Assembly: GCA_030272585.1 (NCBI GenBank)
Contig: BSYQ01000008.1
Coordinates: forward strand, 1,426,001 to 1,490,000
Direction: 5' to 3'
DNA length: 64,000 bases
Origin: Bryopsis sp. KO-2023
Taxonomy: Eukaryota; Chlorophyta; Ulvophyceae; Bryopsidales; Bryopsidaceae
The position numbers were made by a program, and so were the translations under genes. Below the pieces are notes generated by a model. It was not told the DNA's origin. It was given only the letters and a program-made list of their open reading frames with translations, and searched no databases. This document shows, piece after piece, positions 25,702-37,510 of the stretch; position 1 is the first letter of the stretch, and the number at the start of each line of letters is the position of its first letter.

Positions 25702-27000
25702 CCGTTGAATTTTTGATCTCAAAATTCAAGGAAACTCGGACAGCGATTTTTTGTATTATTAGGTTGCACATAGTAGCTGCAAATATTAGGCAGCAAAAAA
25801 AAGTTGCAAGAGTAAGTGATGATATTTCTTCCCAAGCGGCAAATTTTCAAGTTGGTCGAATATAGACCTGCACTTGACTAGTTTAGTCGAATATATGAGA
25901 TCGAACATACATGTATGATGCCATCATTTTATTTTTCTTGCTTTTCTTTTTGTAAAAGACTGCTCCTTGTTTCAGTGATTTGTGAAAACAATCTTCTCAA
26001 TATAATCTTTGGGGTTTTGTGGGTTAAATCGAGTCCTTCCCAGGGAAAAATAAAAAGTATGAATAATTCTGAAAAATTAATTAATAATTACCGCTTTTTC
26101 GTTCAATTTTCAAGGAGTTGCAGACAACCCTGTTTTTCCGAGCCGCAGGTAAAAAACACAGCACAGCTCTTTTTTGTTGAGCAAGCCAATGATCAGAAAA
26201 TGAGAATGAATTACTCCCTCTCTTAAAAAGGCATGCTTTGTCATGCATTACCTCAGTGCACTACAATTTTATTTTTCTTTCCTGTTCCTAACTGACCGAT
26301 TCTCATCATAAATTTTACCACTGGTGGTGTCTTTCAAATCGAAACAGCCTAATTTCATAACCACCACCACTGAACAGAGTGGCAATGACCATGATATAAT
26401 TCCTGGCACTCTCCCACAATTTTGTTATTTTCTTTTGATTTTGGAGGGGGGTCGCATTTCAAATTTTTGGAAACTGGGTATTAATACGGATGAAACATTA
26501 TGCATGTGTTAAAAAAGAGGAACGGCGAAAAAAACTTGTAACCTTATTTGTATGTCTTCTCGACTTCATTTACACCCTAGCAAGAGGAAATTCAGTCTTG
26601 CCACTTGAAATTGTTATTGGGTTACAAGCAGAAAGTTGGAAAAAAACCTTGATTGAGTGTGGGTTATCATGCTTCTGGTGCTGTGTAATTTCCATCGCCA
26701 CCTGTCCAGACTTCTCCGTAGTTCAGCAGTTACTTACAAGAGAGGTCAGTCCACCAAACGAGAGCCCCACATCTCCAGACTCCCCTTGCTGTTAACAGCT
26801 CTAAGCAACAGCAGAACCAGAATTCAGGTGTAGAACCCTGTGGTGAAGAATTGGATATTGGTAGTTCGACATCCTTTCTATCAAGTGCGTTCGAGAGTAC
26901 ACTCTTGTGTGAAATGTGTTTGTCATAGCCCCCACTTTTTCTTGTTAATAACCGTGAAACGAAGTCGGGCCTTTTACTTGCAAGTCCTCGCCTGTTCGTC
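25702..27000. other. Intergenic DNA between symporter and kinase
   Basis: Contains the symporter 3' UTR, a degenerate relic of the TRANK1-like 3' flank (26440-26620) and the kinase promoter. No other coding exon is evident. Confidence 0.45.
26440..26620 (+). repeat. Degenerate third copy of the TRANK1-like 3' UTR
   Basis: A stretch with CGCATTTCAAATTTTTGGAAA, AACATTATGCA, CTTGTAACCTTATTTGTATG, ACTTCATTTACA and AGCAAGAGGAA parallels the 3' UTRs of copy A (about 4730-4965) and copy B (minus strand, about 54850-55070) in the same order. No coding part is retained. It may be the tail of an old retrocopy or a shared repeat. Confidence 0.6.
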
Positions 27001-27040
27001 TTGCTTCGCCGTCTTCTGCTACTGCTGTTCTGCACTCCAG

Positions 27041-27119
27041 GTAGGAATCAGAGCGCCGCCGTTTCGCACCCTGTCCTGTTTTCTACGACTTGGGAGTTGA
27101 GGGAACATTTCTTTTCCAG
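27041..27119 (+). other. Likely 5' UTR intron of the kinase gene
   Basis: TGCACTCCAG|GTAGG is followed 79 bp later by CTTTTCCAG one base before the ATG at 27121. Splicing here removes an in-frame upstream extension that would otherwise add Leu-rich residues and decides the start codon. Confidence 0.55.
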
Positions 27120-27120
27120 G

Positions 27121-28650
27121 ATGTCGAAATCCAAAGTTGCGGATTTGATTAAAACCTTCGACTTCCCAAAAGTGTGGAAGATACCACAGCCAAGGACGCG
27201 AGTATTCTACGAGGCACTTCGGGTGAAGAATATTCCGCTGGTGGTCGCTCCACCACTCAAGCAGCGGAGCAAAGGATTGAAAAAGGAGCTGGCATTTCCG
27301 GATGTTGTGGTAGACGCACCGTTCTGGACAAGATTTGTGGTCGAGGATGTTCTCGGGAAAGGTTCCTTCGGAACCGTATACCGAGCGAGAGATGCTGCAA
27401 CTGGGGGCATGGTCGCCGTGAAGAAAATCTGTGCCGAAACCAAATCACGGGAGGCGAAAAACGAGGCGGCCATGCTCCGGAGGCTGCAGGGCACGGCGTC
27501 TGTTGTCGGGCTCCACGGGTTCTACGACGACTGCGGAGAGGATGACGAGCCAGGGACAAAGACGTCGTGCCTCGTCATGGACCTGTGTGGAGGCGGCGAT
27601 TTGGAGGAATTCGTCCAGGTGCTCGCTCCATCCTGGACCAAACTGCTTCCTCCATAGTCATAACCAATAATTTCCATGCATTTTGCATTGCCATGTGTGG
27701 AACAACTGAATGCACAGATTTGATGTTCAATGGATCGATGAAGAATATGTAAAATAAATCAAGAACGGGTTTGCATTTTTTGCTGCAGGAGTACGGCCCT
27801 CTCAACGACCAGCAGTTGAGGGTCGTTGCGGTGGAGGTCTTGAGGCTGGTGCAGGTTTGCCATGCGGCCGGCATTCTGCATTCAGACCTCAAGGCCTCCA
27901 ACATGATGCTCTCGTCGCCAGCCAGCCGGGAGACCTTGAAGACAAACCCGGAAATGCTGCAGCCTGGCTGGCTGGTGGCGACCGACCTGGGCACCGCCAG
28001 GGTCGCTGGTGAGCACCGTTCTATTTCATTTTAAACCCTCTCTCTTGTGTTTTTCCTGTCCATCGAAAGTGACTTGATTTGGGATGCATCTGGAAATATT
28101 ATGATGCGCTGCAGAATTTTTGTGTATCATTGTGTTTTTTTGTTTTGGATTTACTGTCCATTGCTCGTAAATGCGCATGGGGGCCCATGGGCCAGAATGT
28201 CAACTGGAAACTAGAACAGAATGCACAAAATTCCCCCAAGGGAGTTTGTTTCACCTGCAGAATTCCGCTGGATGCTTTCTGATGATGTTGTGTTTATTGT
28301 TCTGGAATGCAGGGTTGGGACTTTCTTCCAAACCCTTGGGAACCCCAACTCACTGGGCTCCTGAGGTGTTTGGGAGAAAGTTCACCTACCCAGCGGATCT
28401 GTGGAGCACTGGAACGATGTTGTTCCAGCTCCGATTCGGCAGGATGCCCTTCTGGGATGCAACCCAGGAGGGCAAGTTCAGGTCAACCACTGAACTCCTT
28501 CGAAAGATCATGCTGGGTAGGGTGGATTCATGTGGCCAACCCAGCGACCCGCTCCTGGACGATTTCCTCCAAGGTCTTTTGGCGAAGGATCCGGGGCGAA
28601 GATTGACTGCGGACCAGGCGTTGGACCATCCTTGGCTCAGGATGGAATGA
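27121..28650 (+). CDS. Serine/threonine protein kinase, HSD/DLG variant
   Basis: Three exons, 27121-27618, 27789-28008 and 28313-28650, total 1056 nt in phase and give 351 aa. The kinase domain fills residues from about 75 to the end. It has a Gly loop (GKGSFGTVY), the ATP-binding Lys (VAVKK), the alpha-C Glu region (EAKNEAAML), a catalytic loop HSDLKASN with Asp, Lys and Asn all present, DLG in place of DFG, an APE motif (HWAPEVFG), and a closing LTADQALDHPWL. Core catalytic residues are intact, so activity is expected; the HRD Arg is Ser, so activation-loop control through that Arg is unlikely. The layout resembles CDPK/CaMK-like kinases, but no EF hands follow. The roughly 75-residue N-terminus is basic and has no domain I recognise. 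The substrate is unknown. Confidence 0.92.
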
Positions 28651-29206
28651 GTTGTAGTTCTGCAGCTGAATTTTTTTGTGTACCATATTTTGTATTTTAT
28701 TTTTGTACAACATGGAAATTCTTTTCGTGAAGAAATGGGGGTGGGAGATTTTTGCTTGTTTTGAAAGAAAAATTCATGGCCCCAGTTTCGAAACAGCTGG
28801 GTGCCAATTAAAATTGGGTTATTTTTTGGGAAAAAAACAATTTGGTGGGAAAAAGTCAGGGGACACTTTTGAAAAAAAAAAAGGGTGAACTGGGCAAAAT
28901 TGTCCAAGGGGTCTTAAAAAAGGGGGAGGGGATGGAAATGGTAGAAAAAAAAGTTATTGACCAAAATGTTCGGTTTCAAAATATTTGGGATTCTGGGGAT
29001 TAGACAAAAAAAAGAAGAAAGAAACAAAAACAAAATCAGGTGATCGGAAGAGATCCGAAAAAAAATCGAAAAAGTAGTTTTGTCCAATTTGGGGCCTTCA
29101 GTCCAGATTGGGACATGGGAAAAAAAAACCTTCAGAAAAAAGGCAAAAAAAAAAAGAAAAATGGATTGTTGGAAGAAATCCAACAAATCAAAATTTTTAC
29201 AATTGC
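28651..29206. other. Kinase 3' flank, A-rich
   Basis: The sequence after the kinase stop is rich in A runs and short G runs. No exon or RNA gene is visible. Open frames here, such as 29040-29438, are low complexity. Confidence 0.4.
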
Positions 29207-30190
29207 TAGAATTTGGGTGGTTCAGTCCAAATTGGAAAGGGGTGAGAAAAATCTGAAGGAAAACGAGACTAAAAAAAATCAGCGGATTGATGGAGAGCAT
29301 GAAAATTTTTTAGACTTGCAAATTTTGGGTTTGGGGAATTTTTTCTGTGCTGGGAGAATCAGTACAGATGGAAGCAACTTCTTAGTCCAAAACAAATTAG
29401 GGATTCATTGTTATGAATCGAAGAAAAAAGCAAATTGAAACGAAAGGGGAAAAAAAATCGAAAAAAAAGGGATAAAAAATCGAAAAAAAATCGAAAAAAA
29501 AGAAAGAGATACATGTAGGAAACCTTGGTGGAGGTTTCAAAGGAGTTTTTTTTGACCTAGATGGGTTTTTTCTCCTGAACAAAAAAAAAGAGGCATTGTC
29601 ATTTTTTGATGGGACATCACTGGGGTTCGAATCCCTTGTGCCTCAGTTTCTACTTTTTTTTCCAAATATTGGGGTGGAATCCTTTTTTAAAATTTTCAAG
29701 GATTATTGGGATCCGCCATCCTTTTTTTCATTTTTTTTCGTCTTTATCCGCAGGACTTCCCCCTGACTGTGAAAATGGACACAAAAACTTTGATATGTTT
29801 TTGATTTGATAATTTTCCCATGTGATGATGGCACAGTCTCTCTGTTGTGATGAATTCCCACACTTTTGCTATATTGTTGTTTGCTGATTGCCCCTGTGGT
29901 GTCTCTACATACTCCACCCTTATTACAAAGATGGGAATTTGCAGGAGGAGGAGGAGGAGCACATGAGATGGCCTGCAGTTTTTTAAACTCAATGTTTGTT
30001 CGTGTCGACTGTGAAAGTGAAAATGGGAATTGTGCCAAAAATTGTGCCAGTGAAGGGATGTCTTCTTTTTTTCCATTTCCTGTAGGTTTTATATTTCCCT
30101 CCACCTTTCGACAAAAACAAACAAACATGAACACTTTCAGGATACATTCAACACATGATTTCCCCTTGGATAACCAATGACGTTTTTTTT
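29207..30190 (+). repeat. Dispersed repeat X, copy X1
   Basis: A roughly 1-kb segment repeated in inverted orientation at 36880-41262 (copy X2). Matching landmarks in order are ATTTGGGTGGTT, GTCCAAATTG, GGATTCATTGTTATGAATCG, GGTTCGAATCCC (B-box-like, near 29627), CCCATGTGATGATGG, GCCCCTGTGGTGT and GTGCCAGTGAAGGG. It has no coding capacity that I can see. It is probably a non-autonomous transposon or SINE-like unit; its true ends are not established. X1 lies immediately upstream of the JmjC gene. Confidence 0.75.
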
Positions 30191-30470
30191 TTCCCCGTTG
30201 AAATTGTTGCAAGCAGCAGCTTGATGAAAATCCTTCGATTCATGTATCATCATCAGATATTCTGGCCATTACGAAAAAAAACAAAACAAAACAAACATCA
30301 ATTACATTGTGTAGGAGAGATATTCTCCTATTACAAGGATCAGTAAAAATCAAATGTGACCATGTGTATTTTAATGTTGAAATTCCATTACGAAAACATT
30401 CGGAAGCGATCGAGCGTTCAAAAGTTCGATTCGATCGGGAAGGGATCGCGGAGAGCTCGAAGGTTGGAAA

Positions 30471-33400
30471 ATGGTGGAGGCCATCGTCCAAAACGAACCT
30501 CAACGCGACGCTGTTTCTGGCTCGGATCGAACCCATTCCGAACCTGCTCGATCACCACGCTGCAAAAAGGTGGAGTTTTCCTGACGACTATCCCCCCCCC
30601 AAACCTCCTCTGGTTTTCGTTTCCGATTGCATCCCCCTCCAGCGTTCGTGCCAGGATGGGGTTGCGACCATTCTTTTGGTATTCTTTTTGTTATCGTTTT
30701 CGTCGAGTATCGGGACCTCAATCCTGCGGGATTTATTCTTTTCTTTATCTTCTGTTTTTTTCTGTCGAAATACTTTTCCCTTTTGAGAAGTTTCTTTTTG
30801 CGGAAGCCCTTTTACACCATGGTTATAAGACGGATAACCATCACGTCTTATCCATGTACCACGATGTATGGAAGCTGTTTTCCTGGAGCAAACTTTTGTT
30901 GAATGGGGGGAGGGGGCTTGTTTTGGTTTGCAGGCGAGGCTGGAGTCGTGCCAAGAAACGTCAGATGATGACGTCTTGGTGCAATTTCTTTCCCGCGTGC
31001 TCGTAAACTCGGTCCCCACTTTTCGACCGAGCGAACAAGACTTTCAAGATCCTTATGTATGTATTCGAAAGGTGGAGGCGTTGGCGGGAAGATGCGGTAC
31101 GTCTTAACGAGATATTCAACCGTTACCTTGAGCGTTACTTTGAGCGTTTTTTTAGAATCACTGTTGTGAACCAGGGAAGAAAAAAGATGGTGTTTGACTG
31201 TGCTTTGGGTTGTTATCTTCTGGCAAATCTTGAATAGGTCAATCCAGTGTTTTGCTTATGATTGAATTTGGGAGGATTTTTCGAACGATGAGAGGGAGTT
31301 GCTGTTGCTTATTGGGGGGCTTGTTCAATGTTAATATTGATAATACATATATACATAATATTCATTGTGGTTTTGGTGTGAGTACAGGAGCTTGCAAAAT
31401 TATTCCACCTCCTGGAGTTTCAGGGGAGCCTCTTACATCACAGGTCAGGCCAGAAAAAAAGCCACAGTTTGAAAAAAAACAAAAACACAAGAAAATTCAC
31501 TTCCGAAACTGGAAGGAATTCGTGGAGCCATACCAATAGAAAGTGTTTGTTTATTTTGATTTTTTTTTTCCGGAAGACATATTCCCATTATTATGGTCTG
31601 GGAAAACGAAAGAAATCAACTTTGCTTGGAAAGTGAAAATGATAATATAGTGATTTTTTTTTGGTTTGCGTTTTTATGGGGGGCATCGATCTCGACGATT
31701 CTTGTTCTTTTTTTTGTTTTTTTTTTTTCTGGATTTTAATTTTTGTATTTGCTGATATTCCAGGATATCATTACCAGAGCGAAGGATTTCGAATTCCCGA
31801 TCTTCTCGCAGAAAATCAGGCAACCCGCATGGAACGATTTTCAAGAAACTTGTCTGGTGAAAAAACCTGACATGTGAGTTCAAAGTGTTTTCAAAAATGT
31901 AACGTTGAATAAATAACATTTTCTTTACTCTTTGTGTGCTTTTTCCATTTATTTAATGTTTTTGATTTAAACTGAAAAGCTGCAGTGGCAAAAAACGACA
32001 GATCAGCGATCCCAATGATTTTTGATGGTGGATTTTCAGCAGCCCACGAAAAAAAACAGAAAAAAAACAGAAAAAAAACAGTGGCCTTGAGCGAATCTAG
32101 ATTTTGGGAGGGGAAGAAAGGGGGGAGAAAAGAACGCAAAACAAAAAGTGTTGTTGATACGGTGCATGCATCTGTGTGTTTCATATTTTCAAGGTCGACA
32201 TTGTTGAGGGTTTGATCAAAAAAGGGAGAAAAAAGCCAAAAAAGCCAGGAAAAGGAACAGAATTTTTTCATGTTATCTTGGAGAGTGCTGTGGTGAGAAT
32301 TTTTTGTGTTGAATGTTTTTTTGGAACAGGCTTTCGGCAGCATCCATTCTGGAAAGGAGCGATTCTTTTGCAGAGAGTCTGAATTTAACAAATATATCTG
32401 GGGACTCGTCTAAATTGGATGAAATTGAGGTGCTGTGAAAGGCAGGTTGCGTAGTTTTGTATCTATCGCCGATAACTTTATGAATTTTCTTCTGGTCTGG
32501 AAAACGAAAAAAGAAACAAGATCGAAGCAGTTTTTTAATCGTTTTTACGTAGATTTCTCGGGAAAAAGCAAAAAAGCAAAAAGAGAAATGAAGAAGAAAA
32601 AAAATTTGTATATATATATATAAAATATATAAAAAGGGAGATTGGTGCATATCGACACGAAAACGAAAAAAAAAAAGCTCCCATGCATGGACGAATCATA
32701 TCTCTGTATATAAATAAACTGGATTTTGATTTTTTTTTTTCTTCGAACTGTTCAGTGTGAGTATTGGAGAACATGTGGGCAATCACCCGGGGCGAGATGC
32801 AAGCAAGAATTTGTGGATCAGCCGGCTGCGATTGCTGGGTCTGCGTTTCTTCCCACCGATAATCTCAGCCAAACACGCTGGAATTTCAAGGTACAATATT
32901 CTGACATCCAACCCTTTTCGCTCATTTACATAGTAGACAAGCTACTGTGGATTCTGACAGTAAAAAATTCGTTTAAGAATTCAGTAATGGTGTCTGCTTA
33001 GTTGACTGTTCATCAAGCAAATTGTTTTTTCTGATCTCTGTTGTAATTCGAATCGCTCCCTCGCATCAGTGACTTTTTATTTCTTTTTCACTTTTTTTTG
33101 AACTCTACAGAATTTATTTTATTTTTGTTCATTTTTTCAACTCTACAGGATTCGATTTTGAGAGTTTTTGTTTTTTTTGGCTCTTTTGTTAAATCAAACT
33201 CTGCAGAATTTGAAAGCAGATCAAAGGTTTCTGTTCAAGCATTTGGGCGGTGGTGATTTTGACTTGGGCTCACCGAGACTTGCCCTTGGATGTTTGTTCG
33301 GAACAAACTTCTGGAAAAGAAGTCACGGGAATTTTCAAAGCCTCGAATTCTTACATGGAGGAGCTCCCAGAATTTTTTACACCATTCCACCCGAGTATGG

Positions 33401-36283
33401 GGATATCGTCGAGGAAATCATCATTAGGCAGGTGTGATTTTTTTATTTATTTTTTGCAGGAAAAAAGAGAGCTTTTTTTTTTTTTAATCTGTCAGAAAAA
33501 GAAATGAATAAAATCAACAAAAAGGCAAAATACGGAAGTGGCTATTTTTTCCCCTCACAATTTCAGAGATCTTCTTTCCATTTATTGTTTTGCTTTCTTT
33601 TCATTTTTTATATTATTATTATCATTTATTATTATTTATTTATTTTTTTTGGGGGGGGGAGTTTGAAGATTGGTTGGGTCCCTTTTCTTTAAAAAAGTCG
33701 CAATGACTGGCAAATATGTCTGGATTCTTTTGTAAATTTATTTCTTTGTGCATTTGAATTATTTTTTTTTTGCATGCAGGTATACAGAAAAGCAATGGGA
33801 AAACTGTTCAAGAAAGGAAAGAGTTGGGAGAACGCTCGGAGGAAAGCATTTCAAACATTGTCGAAAAATTACACCACGCTTTTGCCAAAAAAATTGGTGG
33901 AGGAAGGTACCCCTTCTGCTGCAAACCCTGCATCCCCAGAAAAAAAAAAACAACACTCGCACATAAATTTCACACATAGCCTCAATTTTTTCTTTCAGTT
34001 TTAAAATGTAAAAACAAATAAAAAATTAAGAGGAACTTGAAAAAAGTCGGTGGCAAAAAAGATGCCACGGCAGATAACTGTGACCTTGAAAAAAAATGTT
34101 ACATTAAAAAATCAATGGTTTAAAATAAAATAAAAAACTTAAGAGAATCTTCTTTTTCTTTGTTTGGTGTATTTTAGGGATCCCAGTGTTTCGCACGGTA
34201 CAAGCACCCGGAGAAATGATTTCAATTTTGCCTGGGAGTTTCCATATGTCATTTTCTGCTGGCTTTAATTGTCACGAATCCCTGGACCTCGCCACTACCG
34301 AATGGCTGTTCCATGGCAAAAGATTCTTGAACAGAGCTAGGGCGGTCGGGCTCCCCATCAGAATTCCATACGAAGAAATGCTGTGCAAAGAAGCTATTTT
34401 AACAGGTTCGCTTTATTCCCTATGGCACACCCATTTCGTTTTTCGTTTTTGTAAATTATATAAGTTTTTGCCAAACATGGAGGATCTGAGATACCCCAAA
34501 ATGGCTTTTTCTCGAAGTTTAATGGAGAAAGAGCATCAAAATATAGCATCAAAGTCTTTAGTTTTCATTTCGATTCTTCACTTTTCTTCCTTTTTTGAAG
34601 TTTATTATTATTTTTATTATTTTTATTTTTTTTGGGGGGGGTGTAGGTCTGCTTTTAAAGACGGGTGGGATCCCAACTTCGTCGCAATTCTTAGTGATGC
34701 GAATGATGGTGGAGTTCTTGAGCGAGCAGCAATCGCTGAGAAGGCTTCTCTCCACCAGGTACACAAACATAACTCGAAAAAAGAAGAAAAAATATACACA
34801 TGTCTCATTTATTTTGTCAAAACAGAGGAAACCTTTCTTGAATTTTACCAGAGTCTTTCCCTTATCATGGCCAATTCCTGTTTTGTATGATTTGTGTGCG
34901 CTTTTGACACAATTCTATTCAGTTCATGATGTGGGTGTTGGTACCACCAAAAAAAATAAGAAGGAAAAAAAATAATTAAAATTAGTTTAAAAAAATAGAG
35001 TGGATCAAAAGGAACCCTCTAGCTTGCTAGCCATCAGATCCAATCCAAAAATAAAAATCAATATAAATAAAAATAATGTAGTAATGTCCATAAATAGATG
35101 GAAAAGAAAATCGCTCCACAGCCATTTCAGAGTTTTTTTTTCTATTCATCCATTCTTATCCCTTGAAAAAAAGAAACGAAATGCAGCTTCTCAATGATAA
35201 CTTACTTTAACTGTTATTTCGCAGGGGTGCCAGCGAAGGGCATCTGGACGGTGGCGTCAATATGAGCGGAAATTGCCAGACTTGTGGGTATGCGTGTTTC
35301 CTTGGTTTGGTGGTGGAAGAAAGCTCGAATCCGGAGCCCAACAAAAACCCAAATTGCCTGAGCTGCGCAGCCAGAGATCCAAATTGCGGAAAAGGGGCCA
35401 CCCTTTTTCTGAAAAAGCAATTCGATGAGCTCGACAACATGTCCAAGGTTTTCCGATCAATTTTGGCAAAACAGGGAAATGCCTGTGGGCAAGTTTCGAG
35501 CTCCGTCCAGCCCGTAATTGGTTTTTTGAACACGCCGGATTTACCGCTCAGGTGAATGCAATTATTAGGTGGCCAGCTGAAAAATCATAAAACTGCACTT
35601 CACAACTTTTTTTTCATTTATTATTTAAAAAAAAATACGATTTGAAATAGATTTTTTTTTTCCCGGACAAGAAAAATTGTGCAATGAAACTCAGATGCCA
35701 AAACCTCTGAAGTTTTGTAAACCCAATATAAATTTCTTAAAATTAAAATAAGAAATAGTTACTCAAAGATATGCACTTCAGATTCACTTTTTCTTCACAA
35801 CTTTTTTTCAGCATGGTATATCCTTTTTCTCAATTTTTTAAATTTTCATTTTTTTTTTTCCCCTGCAGACTGGTCGAACACATCTCCATCAACTGCCTGA
35901 ACGGTTTCCGAGACAGGAGGGTTTTCGTCAGCCCCAACACCCCCACCAAAGCTTACGTAATCGCCGCCGACGTGATCCAAGCCATGGGCATGAAGGACGC
36001 CGATCGCGACGAGACCGTCATGGCGGACGTATGGATGGAGGTCAACCGAAGCTTCGAAGGATTCCGTATCCCGCCGCCACCTTTCCCATTGAAAGCGTAT
36101 TATGAGGGTCGAAAAGGGGAGGTGGGGTATGGGGTGGTTTTGAGTTCGGCGGAGGTAGACGTCGTTTTGAAAACGGTGCAGGGCGCCGCCTTTGTGGGGC
36201 TTTCGCAATTCATCGCAGGAATTCGACCTGCTAGCGTGAACATGGGCGGAGGTAGCAGCGCGATGGAAGCCAGACCTCAGTGA
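30471..36283 (+). CDS. JmjN-JmjC-C5HC2 protein of the KDM4/KDM5 type, predicted iron-site mutant
   Basis: Twelve exons: 30471-30569, 30934-31096, 31388-31443, 31764-31873, 32330-32429, 32756-32890, 33207-33431, 33780-33906, 34178-34405, 34647-34758, 35225-35551, 35869-36283. They sum to 2097 nt, 698 aa, all in phase. Order of domains: JmjN (FRPSEQDFQDPYVCIRKVEA ... GACKIIPPP), JmjC (YWRTCGQS, GSAFLPTDN, LHGGAPRIFYTIPPEYG, and ILPGSFHMSFSAGFNCHES), then a C5HC2-type zinc finger (CQTCGYAC ... CLSCAARDPNCGKG). Family members are nuclear Fe(II)/2-oxoglutarate histone lysine demethylases. Here the usual HxE iron ligands are replaced: the aligned stretch reads FWKRSHGNFQSLEFLH, so KxS stands where HxE is expected, while the third His (SFHMSF) is kept. 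Demethylase activity is therefore doubtful and a reader or scaffold role is possible. No PHD or ARID domain is seen. Confidence 0.9.
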
Positions 36284-36879
36284 GGAAAACGAAAAAAAAA
36301 ACAGAATTAGAATTGTCAAGGAAGTTTCTGTTGGGGTTTTCTGATGTTTTTGGACACCATGGCCCGGAACCGGTGGGTTAAAAGACTAATGGATTGGTAT
36401 TGGGGGGGGGGGAAAAACAGAAAGGCATTGCAAACCGGAGGTAGGTTGCGGTTGCAAGGAAATAGACAGGGTGCTATGTAGATATGTAATATAGGGGTAG
36501 ATGCTTTTGCTTGTATATTCATTGATCGCCATGCTGGATTTGTGAGGGGGTTTCGACAATGGAGTTGTTATCATGGGGGGGGGGAAGGGGCCAGATGATT
36601 TGTAAAGGCAGCATTCGATCACAGATAAATTCGCTAAAACATTGCAAGGGAAATAAGTCGCAATTCCACAATTTCGTCCCTGTTGCCCTCTAGAGGGTGA
36701 AAAGTGAAGAATTCTGCATCTGTTGTTTGTTTAGAGAAACAAACAATATGTCAAAACAAGGATATCTGTATCGATTTCAAGCATGGAAAAAAAGAAAAGA
36801 TAATAAATAATTTGAAGGATTGGTTAAGCTGCTTCCTTCCTACAACAATGATGGGAAGAGTTGAAGAAAGTATCAAACC
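36284..36879. other. 3' flank of the JmjC gene
   Basis: Non-coding. It contains short G runs (36403-36412, 36574-36582) and no recognisable exon, and ends where repeat copy X2 begins. Confidence 0.4.
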
Positions 36880-37137
36880 GTGGCAATCATACGTTGTATG
36901 TATCCTGAAAGTGCATGTTTGCTTTTTCGGAAGGTGGAGGGGAATAACCCCCCCCCCCCAGGAAATTTTAAGAAAAAGCAGACCCTTCACTGGCACAATT
37001 TTTGGCACAATTCCCATTTTCACTTTCACAGTCGACACGAACAAACTTTGAGTTCAAACAACTGCAGGCCATCTCATGTGCTCCTCCTCTTCCACTATGG
37101 GAAATCGCGCTCTGTGCGGGGTGTTTTGCAAACCCCG

Positions 37138-37510
37138 CACAGAACCCTGAACAGTCACGCACAGAGTTAAAAACACCCCGCACGGCTCTGTTCCCCGGTT
37201 TGGCCCCGTATTGTGCGGGGTCCCGATTTAACCCCGCACAGACTAGAACCCCGCACACAGAACCTGACGTCTTTCCCGTTGTGGGACCCCGCACAGATGA
37301 AACATAGCCCCGTACAGTGTGCGGGGTATCCTATTCTCTGTACGGGGGTGCCGTGCGGGGTGGATATGAAAGACGTCGGGTTCTGTGTGCGGGGTTCCAG
37401 TCTGTGCGGGGTTAAATCGGGACCCCGCACAATACGGGGCCAAACCGGGGAACAGAGCTGTGCGGGGTGTTTTTAACTCTGTGCGTGACTGTTCAGGGTT
37501 CTGTGCCATT
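37138..37510. repeat. Large imperfect palindrome in the CACTA left end
   Basis: About 37138-37273 is repeated inverted at 37371-37510, with arms of roughly 135-145 bp around a spacer of about 100 bp. The arms give nearly the same translated peptide on opposite strands. They contain most of the CCCCGCACA motifs and could form a cruciform in DNA or a hairpin in RNA. Confidence 0.8.

Noticed and set aside
27001-27120. N-terminal extension of the kinase (MLRRLLLLLF start)
   Set aside because: It runs through a likely 79-bp intron with good GT and AG sites; the ATG at 27121 is preferred.
31444-31540. Extension of JmjC exon 3 through a Lys-rich stretch
   Set aside because: It reaches a stop without a donor, while the donor after CATCACAG at 31443 keeps the whole gene in phase.
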